The notes beneath the pieces are model-generated. The model saw nothing but the letters and a program-made list of their open reading frames with translations, ran no database searches and was not told the origin of the DNA. Source: Diploscapter coronatus (taxonomy: Eukaryota > Nematoda > Chromadorea > Rhabditida > Rhabditidae). From it: a stretch of 64,000 nt of DNA. The translations under genes and the position numbers were made by a program. The stretch spans positions 50,359,249 through 50,423,248 of the forward strand of contig OZ038423.1 of NCBI GenBank assembly GCA_964036155.1. Reading direction: 5' to 3'. Positions 37,271-54,900 of the stretch are shown here, one piece after another (positions within the stretch are counted from its first letter, which is position 1; every line of letters begins with the position of its first letter).

Positions 37271-39831
37271 TTGGCAAATCAGACCTGCTTATCATTAACC
37301 AAATTATTTGTAGTCACTCATTTAGTTATCACTATGGCTTTGGTTTCATTTGAAACCTGCTTTATATTTTGCATAATATTATATTTTCTAAGACGAATAT
37401 CTATCCTTTTATCATCACTTTCACGTTCGAAATTCTCAAAAACTTTACCTTTTAAATCTCAACAAATCTACAACAGCTTTCATTTTTACTCAATTTGATC
37501 ATATTTGAGTACAATCTCAGTTAGCCTACACATATTCTCTTCCACCTTGCCAAACAGTGTTTTCCAATCAGACAGAAATTTTATGCATTTTTCTGTCAAA
37601 TCACCGGTATTTTCTTTCATTCATCATTCGTCTTTGTAACGCTATGAAGTTATTATTGACTGGCATTCAAATGTGCACCTTACGTCTGCGTCCTCAGATA
37701 TGCAAATATGTATATCGTTTAAATGAAAATAAAATATTTGTTCGTGCAAAGTTAAAATTGAGTATTGTTGGAACTGAGATTTATTCGATTTGCACACTTT
37801 TCCTCATGAAACATTCGATTTTCTTTTCTAAATTATCCATTTTAAAGAAAAATATGCGTGGTATTTCATGGAATTGTAAAAAGACAACAATGAAAAATTG
37901 TTAAAAATGGCAGGGGATCAAAAAATTGGGAGATTGACTTCAAAGTGTTAGAATTAAAAGTAGTGAGCTGTCTGATTATGTTCCATGTTGTCCCCATCTG
38001 AATTAATTTTGATGATGATTAGATTTAAAAATTCGAGGATAATAACAGCGATAGAAGCGAAGCAGATAGGCGACGATCGGAAATTTTAGGCCAGGCAGAA
38101 GCAATACCAGAAAGTCCCAAAAGAAATTATATGAAGGGATACAGGAGCGAATTTCGATCCGGTTCAACACATTACATTCCAAGCACACAACATCATGGGA
38201 ACACAAGCTGATCTTCATTTAGAAATGTTGGTCATTATTTCGCTAAATTAGAGCTATTTATTTTGTCCTAGTTTATTCTTAGTCGTTAATCCGACTATTT
38301 TGAAACTCAGATATTCATTTTCACAATTCGCACTTATTCAAATTTTTCTTTCATTATAATAATGCCGTTTATGCATTTGTTTGCCTATTTTTGCATTGCC
38401 ACACAACCACACATAAGCGAAAGCAAAATCGGAGTGCGATTGCAATTTTGCATGCAACTCCCTTATGGGAGATTCATTTCAATCAACAGCAGGTTTGGCT
38501 TTCGATAAAAATTCATGTAAAAATAAAACTGTGTAGTGGAAACAACACAAAGGAAGGATAAAAAGCAGTCGAAAGAATGAAAAGACTGCAGACAAGAAGG
38601 AAGAAGCTAGGAGAACTGTAGGTACTTCTGACGAAACAAAAGATACTGCAATTAGAGAAGAGAATGGAAATGGATTTCAGGGTTGGAAAGAATTGACTGC
38701 AAGAAACGAAACGAAATCATCGAAGCAGATTGAAGAGAGTACGCACAATATATTATGTAGTTATCATGGGGCTTATCAGTTATCACTTTGTCATACATTA
38801 TAACAACTCACATCTCCCTATTCAACCATACCATTTCTACGATTACTGTAACTTCTAAAAATAGTATGGAAAACAGAAGTCTTTTAGAATTGTCATCGGG
38901 TATCACAAAGTTCAAATAAAATTTACGGATAAAACGGGCCAAAGAGAAAAATTGTGCAAGGATAATAAAATAACAATTAGGTTTGATCACGAGAGCGCTC
39001 TGCTTTGTGCTTTTTCCTAGAAAAAATAATCTAAGACGAAAAATAAATTATTTTAGCCACGAAGCAGAACCAATTTGCTGAATACAATGTTCATAAAATT
39101 AAATATATATTTATATGTAAAACACATCAATATTTCAATAGAATATTGAATGGGAAAACAAGTTTGTCGGAGTAAAAAGCCAAAAATGAAAAAATCAAAT
39201 AAAATAGTTGATTCGAAGACGGAGCGGATACATGGAAGACGGGAAAGTTTTAGATGCAAATCCCCATTTTTGATGAGTAATTTTTTGCACGAGAACAAAA
39301 ATCACACTTCATCGCAAAGGGGATTGTTGGCTAAGAAGGAACGAATTATGAATTATATCATCATTTGAATTTGAATATGAGAACATTGAATTAATTTGAA
39401 GAATAGTTGATTGAAGAATGAATGAATTTTCATAGATATTATGCTGAATATTTGAGAGCAGTCACCAAAGTGAATAACATTTATTTTGGAAACAGCAAGT
39501 GTAAAGTTTCTACTCTGTTTGAATACAGACTATTCACTCTACAAATGACTATTCCAGTTCATCTAGCAAATACGGAGGAATGCAGTGAGATTGTATTTAT
39601 TGTTGATCAGCGACAGATTGTTTGGCTCTCAGTGATTCGGTGAGATTTACAGATGGAATATAGGGGGTGGAAGGGACATTCATTCTTCAAGCTGCACACC
39701 GCGCATTGGAAGGGGACAATCGGACAATCAAATGGGGAGTGGGAGAGACGAGTGAAGAGGGAAAATAGGGAACCAAATGGGAAGCGGGATTCAAGAAGGG
39801 ATGGACAGAGGACCCTAACAGGTGGCACTGC
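37271..39831. other. Convergent intergenic region between the TRIM9-like gene and calmodulin
   Basis: The + strand gene ends at 37270 and the - strand calmodulin ends at 39832, so this is a tail-to-tail interval. AATAAA at 37728-37733 (+) suits the TRIM9-like gene (3' UTR about 460 bases). Forward tttatt at 39596-39601 reads as AATAAA on the - strand and suits calmodulin (3' UTR about 230 bases). No credible exon was seen; the frame at 39150-39368 is Lys-rich and unlike any known family. Confidence 0.5.
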
Positions 39832-44396
<4,565 letters not shown>

Positions 44397-45001
44397 TGTT
44401 CGTGCAGAAGAAGTGGATCAGTCGATTGGAGGAAGATGCAGAGGGAAGAAGGGAAGACAGAAGGCAGACACCAGACAGGGATGCACAAGTAGCTGCCGAT
44501 TGAACGGTTGAACGGGGGATTGACAACCGGAACGAGCTGAAATTATTGACCAAATTAATGAGGGCCGAGAGAGAGCAAAGCGGTAATCGATAAGACGAGC
44601 AGGTGGCTTGAAACGACATGAAAACACCTGCAGAACGAGAAGGGGGAAACTGAGAAATTGAAAATGGAAAGTACCGCCGACTGCTGCGAGAGAGCAGAAG
44701 TGGGAATGAAAGCAAAACTGGAAAAGGAATGATGACAACGAAAATGGAGTCGACACGAGCAATTTGACAGATTATGCAAATTTCAGGGAGAATGGAGAAA
44801 CGACAACGCAAAGAATTTTGACGATTGACGCACTTTGAAGAGGCTCCAGGAAAAGACAAAAATAGCCGAATTTTAGCGAAATGTAGAAAAGATATCGATC
44901 GGTCGACTAAAGACTGCACTTCTCCGTTTGCTTTGCACTGACAAACAGTAATTGAATAATAAGTTCGTATTATGGATCGCGGAAAATAAACAAAAATTAG
45001 G
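44397..45001 (-). promoter_or_regulatory. Upstream / 5' UTR region of calmodulin
   Basis: It lies between the start codon and the hAT-like insertion. It is GA-rich on the + strand, that is CT-rich in the direction of transcription. No TATA box or clear trans-splice acceptor was seen right before the ATG. Promoter role is inferred from position. Confidence 0.4.
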
Positions 45002-45989
45002 ACAAAATGTAGGGACCGCCAAGCCCCGCCCCTTTCACTGGATTCAAAAGTGTCCATAGTTGATAGCCCCTTCGATTATCGCCGATTTTTTTTGTTTTAT
45101 TTTTGTTTTTAATAATTTATCGATACCTACTATACAATTCGATACCGCTCTTTCACGTGGTGATATCGATTTATTGATCGGGTGCGAAATAAGTCCGCAA
45201 ATGCGCGTCAAATGCACACCAAATTACGAAAATGCTAATATTTCGAGTTATAAAAAAGGCACATTTAATTTTTTTTGATGAATCGGTACATCTAGTTGAC
45301 ATGTACAACATATGTAAAAATTAGAAAAATCCTGCGTAGAGCAAATTTTTTCGAGGCAATAATAGATGCTCGTCTTTGCGGTACTGTATCTTGACAAAGG
45401 ATCACTGAAATCACCTAAAAACTTGACTAAGATAAAATTTGATACTCTCTAACTATGTTATTCAAAAGAAAAAATCGAAACTTTATCAGAAAATATTTTT
45501 AAAATTAATTTCAAAATGACCATTTTTTTGTCTTTACTAATTTGGATTGCCCTAGTCATATTTTTAAAGGCACATGTGTTTTTATTTGATATTTTGATTA
45601 GTTGGTCAATTGTCTATCTTCAGTGAAAAAATCAGAAAAATCCTGCGGCGCCGAGCTGAGATCCTGATAATCCGCGAAAATATAAAAGAAGCTAATGTTG
45701 AAATGAAAGAGAGTGCAGAGAAAAAGATCCCTAAAGGCAGAGAAAGAAAGGGGGAAGCGAGCGGCATAGTGTCTTTTGCAGATAAACCACGCCCCTTTCC
45801 CTTGTCCACGAAAAGGAGCGATTTTTCCAATTTTTCGCGTTAAATTTTATCAATTTTTTAATCAGTAACGTATTTTTTCGCGGTTTTTTCGGTGGGGATG
45901 TTTAGAGGGGCACCTCAGACCCTGAAAAATGTAGAAAACATAGTGCCAGAGTGAATTTGGCAGAATGGCTGGCGGTCCCTAACAAAATG
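45002..45989. mobile_element. Complete non-autonomous hAT-like transposon with 8-bp target-site duplication
   Basis: The element proper runs 45010-45981 (972 bases). It begins TAGGGACCGCCA and ends TGGCGGTCCCTA, a perfect 12-bp terminal inverted repeat that extends imperfectly as AGCC. Identical 8-bp direct repeats acaaaatg flank it (45002-45009 and 45982-45989), the target-site-duplication length of the hAT superfamily. A motif like ccacgcccctttc recurs near both ends (45025 and 45788), as is usual for subterminal transposase sites. The motif gaaaaatcctgcg recurs inside near 45326 and 45635. No open frame resembles a transposase, so mobilisation would need an enzyme encoded elsewhere. Superfamily assignment rests on terminal repeat and duplication length only. 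Confidence 0.9.
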
Positions 45990-48135
45990 AAACGATAGAT
46001 TGAAATGATATCTGGCAAAATAGCAGATGAAAAGAAGAGAGCAAAAAGATGCACATTATTTAGCAGTTGAGCATAGCACACGCTCGATTGGAGAGACGAT
46101 CAATTTCCGATTTTGAATTTCACTTGCACTTTTTGTTTGATGAGTACAGCGAGTGTAAATACCCATGCAGGGTAAGTGGAAGGGGTTTGACTAAACATGA
46201 CGAGGCCGATTTATGGGTTGAGAGTGATAAAAAGGGTATTGACGCATTGCGGCCGCTTGGCAGACCGAGTAAAACCCCGACTGCTTTCGAAATCGAGATT
46301 CGACAGGAGAGCTGATTTCTATGGAAATCGCTACCCACATTCACCTGCGACCGAATAAAAGTGCGCTCGCTTCGAATATTCCATTTGGCTTTCTAGAACA
46401 GAAAGAAATAGATAGTCTAGAAGAGCTTGGAGATAATTGGTAGTTTCCATTAAATTCGCTCTCTAATTGAGATAATTGGTAAATAGGAAAAAGTGCTTGG
46501 ATGGATGGATGGGTATGGATTCGAGAATTTCGAAACGAAAACGAGAAATTCGTGTAGGGCTAGCAGAGGAAAATATTGATGTGTCGTGTTATTTTGAATG
46601 AGTTTTCGTTGCTAACAGTAGAAAATAAGGCACGCTCGTGGGGAAATGAAGTATTATTGATTGGGGGGAACGTCGATATTCCAAAATTGTGCTATATTCG
46701 TTTCGTTTCTCTTCTACGCGACTCGCTATTTCGTCCCAAACTCGAAATCTTACTACCTCATGAATATCGGCTTCCTCACTAATCAACGATAATCAATTAG
46801 CCGAACTGCGAATAGAATGGGAAAGTTGAAAAGATCGATGAGGCATTGAAGCATTGCTAGGAGAAGCCTCAGTAGCAAACAGCTTGCAGTCCACTTGAAA
46901 GAGAGGGAGAAAGGTTAGCTGGCAAATGAAATGTGCAAAAATGAGGCTTAGACAGCAGCGAAAAGAAGACTGCTCACCTATCGATTCCTCTCGTTCTCGT
47001 ACCCTTCCAAGCCATGGATAAAATAAATACTTTCTTATTTATGAGCAGTGGCAGCTCTGCATAACTTCCGAGAAAGGAAAGAAAATACCAACGATGTTTT
47101 TGTTATTTTGCTAACAGTTAGACCAGTTATGAAATAGTGTGGGATTCTTGAAAGAATAGAAACTCTCTTCCATTTTCCTACACTAACCTATGTCTGAATG
47201 TTAGTGGTAGATGTTTATGTCTTTTTCCTATTTTTATTGCACGAAGATCGGAAACCGAGCAAGGATAATCAGAACCGACGACCTTGAAAACGAGCTGCAC
47301 AGAAAACAGCAACAGAGGCATAAATGGAAATGGATTGGAGAACCAGTCAGATTATGGGAATCGTGTGAGACAAAAGGCAAAAAGTAAAAGGGAAAGGAAT
47401 TATGAAATTGTTGCCATTGAACTGTGCAGGGTTGCAATTTAAATTTATAAGGGGAAATTCGCGATATCAACTTCAAACTCGTGTATTTAGTGCTGAAAAG
47501 ACAAATGAACAGCAGAAGAAACACAAGGCGCAGCGACAGGTGAGTTTTGCTGTGTTCGGCTTCTCGACTCGGGGCTTCAAACTCCAGATTCGTGTCTCTT
47601 TCCCTTCTGATTCGATTCCCCAGGCCTATTAATCTAGAGCCGGCGCATTGCTCCAAGGCAGAGAATGAGAGTACAGAGAAACAGGCAAAGAGTGGAGTGG
47701 AAGGCAATCGACCAATTATGAGAACGAGAAGCTGAAAGGAAACATGAAAAAGATAAAGCGATCTGATAAGGATTTCAACGAATGTGATACATGAGAGAAA
47801 GAGAAGAGAGAACATAAGCCACTTTAGATAGGATTCCTAAAACGAACACGTCCAGAGGATATTCAAATAAATAAGCGCCTTTGCACTTTGTGCAGTTTTT
47901 ACGAATTTCCTTCATCCAGTCGTTTTCACTTTAGTGAGCTTAGAGTTGAGCATTTCCATTCTCATCTCCTCGTCCAACAGTGCAGTTTGCATCCAGATAA
48001 TCGTGTTTTCACAAGTCCAGCCCCCTTTATCATTCTTTATTTCCTCTCCTTCCTTCCTTCCTTCCTTTCTCTCCTGTTCCACTTCCCTAATTCTTCCTTC
48101 TTCCCATTTTTCTCTCCTTATTTTTTGTCTTTCAG

Positions 48136-48386
48136 GCCCTCAGTCCTCCCAAGGGGTCAGCTGTTTGAAAGCCGCTTCTGGGCCGGGGCTGCGGATGAGG
48201 ATGGATAAAATGAAGTCGAGAAAGCCGCGTGCTGCTGAGGAAGGAGGACGAAAAAGCCAAGCAGAAAGAAACGCTGGTACGAAAAGTTAGTTGAAAAGTA
48301 TCACAGACAGATGCATCGATATTTCAGATTCAGTCAGTGCAACAGACGATTCAAGGCGATCAATGGAAGATGTGCTGGCAGCATGA
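48136..48386 (+). other. Possible two-exon coding end on the + strand (weak)
   Basis: A good acceptor (tttttgtctttcag, ending 48135) precedes a GC-richer stretch that stays open in one frame from 48138 to a GT donor after 48276. A second acceptor (atatttcag, ending 48327) rejoins the same frame, which ends at TGA 48384-48386. The joined peptide includes MKSRKPRAAEEGGRKSQ and ends DSRRSMEDVLAA. No upstream exon and no family match were found, and the opposite strand is also open here. Evidence is limited to splice-site phase and composition. Confidence 0.25.
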
Positions 48387-50050
48387 ATAGCATCCGTAGC
48401 GACAAGGTAAACGAGCAAAATGACTGGTTTTAAAATGATGCAACACCAACGCTAAAAATAATCAAAGCCATTGCGAAATTTGTGTTTTGTCAGCTGTCAG
48501 AATGACAAGGTGGTTTGGTGATTAGGTAAAGTTGAAAGGAAATCGATAAAAATAACAAGAATAGAGAGAAGATTCTCGACAGACCGTTTGTTTGTGAGGA
48601 AATTTGTCGAGTTAACCGAAAGACACGATAATCTCGTTGTCTGATTGATTGCTGAATTAGGAAGTGACAAGAAATAGGAACGAAGGAATTCGGGTCAGCA
48701 CAAGGAGAGGGGAATCCACAAAGGGAGAAAAGAATCAATTGATCGAAGTAAGATTAGAAATGATGACCGATAATTAGATTTAGAGAGAAGAAAAATCAGA
48801 ACTGAAAAGATTCATAACAAATAGAAATTGGAACCACCTAAAGTCTATCAATCGATCTGGCGACAAATAAACGAAGGGGCGGCAAAAGTGGCAAAACTGA
48901 TCGGAGATAGAAACGAATGGAGGTAGAGGAAGGGAAAATAGCGCGAACCTCGGGGCGCTGGCGCCATGCGAAAGTTTGCTGACTGGCTCATCGAAATTTG
49001 CACACAAATTGCTCGGACTGATTGGAGCAGCCAGTTGATGGATCGAATGTGAATGTGTACACAGAACGACGGGACGGGACGAGGCCGAGCTGGGGCAGGA
49101 AGACAGAAGGATGAGGGAGGCAGTGCAGCAGTGGTAAGATGAACCGCAACACAACCGAGAGCCGAGGGAACGAGGCGAAGAGACGTAGGGAGGAAGATTC
49201 GAGACAAAAACACTGCGACAACGAACACCGAGGAAATACTCCTCTTCACACACCGAAAATTGTCGCTCAGAAAACGTCGCTAACCCACTTCTCTCAATTT
49301 CTTTCTTTTTTCTTCCTTCCTTCCTTCATTTAGACCAAACGATCCACATCATTTATGAACACCTGAAGCGGAGAAGGGTCGTTGCCCGCCAAATTCATGA
49401 ATAAGTGATACTTTGCAAGGCAAAAAATATTCCGGTGGACGATGAAATATGAACGCGAATTTGAACACACAAATGACATCAAGAGAAAGTGAGGCAAAAC
49501 AAATTCGGGAAAGGTAAACGACGAGAAGTGGATTTATGTCTGGAGACTGGGAGATTTGTCTGGATATCCAACCATGGAAGCAATAATTTATTATTTTGTG
49601 GCAAAGGAATACAGCCGTAAAAATTCGAGGAAAAAGGAGATAGAGAATTTGTTATTTTTTATGAAGGTTCATGAAAAAACAAAAAAAAACTGCTTTTGGT
49701 TCGAAAAAAAATGAGAGAGAATGGGCATTCCATATGCATTAGGATGAAGCTGAAAACGAGAAGACAAAGACTGGAAGGAGATAAAAGAAGATCTTGGGAA
49801 TCCATTGATGATAACAAAAAATGACGATGGAAATGAAAAGATGAAGAAACTCGAATATGCTTTCACAAGTTTTTCTAAGATTTCAAACATGCAAAATTGC
49901 GTCATTATTCCTGAGTCACAGCTCTAAACGTCTTTTTTATTCGTTTGTTATTGAAAACACCAGAAGTCACGCAGCATTATGCAGATATCTTCCATGTGAT
50001 AAGCCGTGATAAGCAGAAATTAGCAATATGACTGCGCGCAGGTGCAGAAG

Positions 50051-50077
50051 ACCGCACCGCCAACTGCGCGGTGCGGT
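50051..50077. repeat. GC-rich 10-bp stem hairpin
   Basis: accgcaccgc (50051-50060) and gcggtgcggt (50068-50077) are exact reverse complements around a 7-base loop, in otherwise AT-rich DNA. No tRNA features accompany it. Function unknown. Confidence 0.6.
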
Positions 50078-51865
50078 GCATCGTTGCCTTACTCGAGCTA
50101 CAATTTCCTTTCTTATCATTCGCCCTTCCCACTCTCCTTTCTCAGATGATAAGAATACAACGAAAGGTGTTACAGACACGGCACCGCTAATACAATTTAC
50201 ATATCAGAAGACGAAAACGTAATTAAGTAAAAGAAACATTAACGCCGTTTTGTTAGGAAAAATGACGAAAGGATTAAACAATTCTGTTCGACGCAATTTC
50301 ATCAGCATATTCAATGCAAAGAGGCAAACGAGGTTCATATGCAAAAGGACTCTTGAACAGGCCAGATATTGAAGAAACATGAAAGGAAATTCGAAAGATG
50401 AAAAGCATGAAAATGAAAAGATTGGGATTCGAAATGGGAAAGGAAGCGATAGAAGCACGTGAGAAAAGGAAAGATAACTGAAATCCGACAAAGTCAAACA
50501 GAAAACAGACGCTGTCGATATTGCAGAGAAATGCATTGCAAAATGGCTTATACGATAAACAGAACGGAAGAATGAAAAGAAAAAGAGGAAAGAGAAGACT
50601 ATCTTTATACTGGAAGATACCTTGGGAAAGGCCAAAGTAACTAAAGGAAAGAAACGAAAGAAGGGAGGGAGGGAGATGATAGGTAAGCGCAAAATGAGAG
50701 ATTCAAGCTGGCAGCCACACGTTCTGATGCGCACAAGGAGAAGAAAAAAGGAATAGAGAAGAGGAATGAGAGGGCAGAGACAGGCGAGGCTGCAGACCGG
50801 CGCATTGCGCCGCTGGAAGGGCGAGAGAGTGGGACTGATTGGGGAGGGTCAAAGACGAAAGATCGAATCCGACGATGAAACATATATCGTCTTCTTCGTC
50901 CCTGTACGATGATCACGAATATGCAATTCATTTTAACCCACAACACTTCCACGAAAAGTTATAAGAGATCAAAGTTTCACGAGAAAAGATAGTCTTCGAC
51001 CATAATTTTTCAGCTTTTTATTATTTTTAAAAGTGCTTTCATAAGTCATGTTCGGCATGAAATATTCTATCCAATGGTATACGATATGATCAATGTTTGC
51101 TTGGAATAAGTTTTCGCGCCAATTTCCGATCAAAGTTTCCCGGGACTAGGAAAGGTCTTCGGCTAAATTATGCATTTGCTTGATAATGATTATGTTGAGA
51201 TGAAGAAGATGATATATGAATTGTATGATAATCTTGACTTTTGTATGTGAAAGTTCCGTTTGGCGCAATGCGCCGATGCTGCTTCGGCCTGCAGCAGTTA
51301 TTCCTCCCCAGTGACTTGACAGAGGCGGAAAAAGGAGGAAAGAGGGAAGGAAAAAGGCGGCAAAGGGGAAAGAGGCAGAAAGGTAGCAATAGTAAGAGAG
51401 TAAAAGAGAAAAGAAGAGGAATCAAGCACTGCACAGCCACAGCCAAGATTGAACGCTCCTGTTCTCCCCTTTCTCCCTCCCATCTACACTCATTTATCGC
51501 AAAAGAAGCTGAGGAATTGAAATTGCAATCAAAGAGGCACAAAATCACGATAAAACAAGGATTACTGGAAATGAAAGACTCGAAAGAAGTAATTGAAATG
51601 AGAGGGCGAAATTCCTTTTCCAGACTGGGAAAAAATTTCATGACACAAATGAAAGTCATTGCTAACAGACAGTTATGCACTGGCAATGAGTCAGACAATG
51701 ATAAAAAAAAATACAATGTGCATAGGGAGATTCGATGAGTGGAGGAAATGAGGCATACACTACGTGAATTACCCCCCATTTCACGGTATAAACAACGGGC
51801 GAGAAAAGAAAAAAAAGCGAAAAAAAATAGCGCGCGAAATGAAGAGGCGAAAATTCTCCTATTTT

Positions 51866-51966
51866 TCTCTCTTAGCGAGAGAACCGTAATCGTCGCTATA
51901 TCAATAGGCCAATTACTAATTTATATATGACGACTGTTATGGCGAATTTTATTTCTCTCGCTGAGA
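51866..51966. repeat. Imperfect fold-back palindrome
   Basis: The left side (tagcgagagaa near 51875) and right side (ttctctcgctga near 51952) are inverted copies. Weaker pairing continues inward (cgtcgctatat against atatatgacgac). Size, about 100 bases, would fit a miniature fold-back element, but flanking duplications were not resolved. Confidence 0.4.
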
Positions 51967-54900
51967 GACACAGAAAGGGGGGAAAAGTGAACAGAGGAGC
52001 CATGTAACGTAGTGGCATAGAAATCAAAAAGAGTGGGCAGCGATAAGACCTTTAAAGAAGTAGCCGAACTAGAAAATATCCTGTAAAATTTCCGAGCAAG
52101 ATAGCTAGACAGAAAATTACACGACTACAATAAAATGTGGAAAGGCGTTTCGACATGTCTTTTTCTCTCGATTTTCGATCCAACTCTAAATAGCAGGTAA
52201 AAATCGGCGGAAGAAATAAACTAGAGACAGCGATAAAGTTGTGCTTGATACCGCTTTTGCACGCTATCAATCACGTAGTTTTTACCCCACTGGACTTATC
52301 TCTCTAGCACTTTAGGCAAAATTGTCGTAAATCATACAATCATTCGCTGACTTATTTGTTCATGACGCAAACTTGAAAAGTTGAAGGTTATCGTTATTCG
52401 ACTTTCAAGAGGGATTCGAAGAAAATTCGTTAAAAATGGAATTAGATGTGCATTAATAATTTTCACCAGACGACTTAGACTAATTCGTATTTCTGCGATT
52501 ATGCTATCCACATCCGAGTATTAGTAATCTTTATCGCTCCTAATAATAAATTTCCCGAATATTTTGGTCTTTAGATTTGGATGAAGGTTATTATAACTTT
52601 TCATAGAAAATTTGATACACATTTCGTTCACCAGGAATAAAAGACTAGCTTCACCAGAGGATATCGAAAATGCAAATGAAAAAGAGATCGCCGAATAAGG
52701 AAATTGGAAAGTAAGAAAAAATGAAAGATAGAGCGAAGATTGCAAAGAAGCCGACGGGAAAGAGGGGGAGGGTAGGTAATTGCCACAGGGTAGTGGAGGT
52801 ATGAGTGAATTTGTACAATTCGAAGAAAAAATGAAGAAGAATTAAAAAGCGCAGCGGGAGCCACGAAGAACTGCTGCAAAGCTGGCGAGCAACGCAACAA
52901 GACCTTTAAGCGGACAAAGAAAATCAACGAAACTGCAATGAATTATTCTGGTTAGACTTTGAAGATCGTCGAATATGAAAGTTTACAGCTTGGAAACGAG
53001 TGACTTTTGCGTCAACACAATGAATGCCAAGTCTTTGTTTTCTCTAACCCAGATGAACGATCAACTCCTAGACTTCCATTCATCTTCTCTGCGAGATAAT
53101 ACAATTGCAATGGAAATCAATTTGATTTCTGATGTTGATAGATGTCGAAAATTAGTCTTGCAGCATGGAAAATGAGTCCCCGAAGTAGGTTTTCAGAATG
53201 TTATGCATTGTTCTTCTTTACCTGCTTTACCTAGGAACCTAGAGCCTGGGTGCTCTCATTTCGCTCGCCTGACTGCCCCTTTTTGCAATCCTCCTTTTAA
53301 CGCTCAATGCTTCGATGTTTCCTTGTCCCGTACCTTTTTCCTTACCTGCGTCTTTCTTCCATTTTTACTCTTTTATTTCCCATACGCCTCCTCAAAAACT
53401 CGCGAAAAAATCCTATAACCTTGGTAGGACAATTGTGGAGAAAGATGGAAATGGGATCAAAGTAGGAAATGAATTGAGATTTTTGAATATAATTTCGAAT
53501 GAAGGTGATGTTATTTTGATTAGAGGAACAGAGATTTTGAAAAAAATGTCTGTTGCAGACGCGGTTTTGCATGCCCATTCATGTCACGAACAGCCCTCTT
53601 CTTCTAGTCTTACACCTCTGGGAGGCTTCCGATGCAGTCTCATTTCGCATTTCGCATTCAACTCCACGGAATCGTCAATTTGATATTGCAAAAAGTCGGC
53701 TAATTCATAATATGCTAGAACGAATACGAATGATATTATGCCAAGAGTGAAAATCATGTGGATAATTTTTGTTTAATTTAAAGTACTATGTCGAATTCCA
53801 TCGGTGTGACTATAAAGGTTTTTAGATTCTTTTGCTCAGTCTTGAGAGCATGCTGTTTGGAATTTCGATTTTGACTCCGAGGTCTGGCAAATTTAGACTT
53901 CGATCTATGCATTGCAACTTTGCATCTCACGTTTACGACATAAAAGTCCGAATGAACAGATAAAACTTATATGGTTGAGCAGTATTCGGAACAAGTTTAA
54001 AAATGGTATAGGTCATGTCCGGAATAAAGCGCTCCTTGTCAGTCCTCACAATCCTTGCGATCCCTTACTTCTAACGCATTTTCATACCTCTCTCTTGTGC
54101 CTCTTTGACGTTACCGTCCTCTTTATGCTCCCACATTCACATCTATCGGCTTATAGGCGGAGGAAATAGAATAAAACTGGGCAAAGAAAGGCAGGTGCTT
54201 CAATCGACAAACGGCTGGTTAATTTATGCAACACAAACTGCAGTTCTGCAGAGGCGGAGGCAGAGAGCAATGCGACAAGGCAGACAAGAGAAGCACCACA
54301 AGAGGGCGCATTATTCCGGGCAAATATTCAACTCTTTGATCGAGATATGATAAACGAAAAATATTTTCAATTGGGAATAATAGGACACATGTAGCAGTTT
54401 TCAGTCTTCCCCTATCTTGACAAATAATTTCCTTTCGAGAGAATATCCTCTTCTAACAAGGTTAATTTTAATTATGGTTTCGGCTCATTTTTCGTTGTTA
54501 AAATTTCCTTTAATTTGCTTGAAGAAAATAAGCGCGAGCCACGAACCCGAACCAATTATTTCGGTTTCTAAGAAAGGGATATTAGAAAAGAAATGCTCAA
54601 ATGCATAGAGACCAGAACAATTCGTTCTGGGAAAACAAAACTGAAGCTGGAAATGGAAACGGGACAATTTGTAATAGTCCCTAATGTGCTACTTACTATT
54701 GCGGGAAGAGCTGATTGATTGCAAGAATTGAATTACTTTTAAAATTGTATATGCTTTCTGCGTTTACGTCTGCATTTGCGTAGTATCGTTTTGTCGTCTG
54801 TCGATTTATATCTGTTGAATGTGTTACCATGGCACTAATTCGAGTTTATCTGTCTGTTGCCTGCTCTAGATTATTCCATCCAATGATTACATTAAAACTT

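Noticed and set aside
47234..51779. Long - strand frames such as 47234-47815, 48780-49253, 50204-50734 and 51168-51779
   Set aside because: They arise from pyrimidine-rich tracts (poly Ser/Phe/Leu), lack conserved motifs and overlap one another in different frames.
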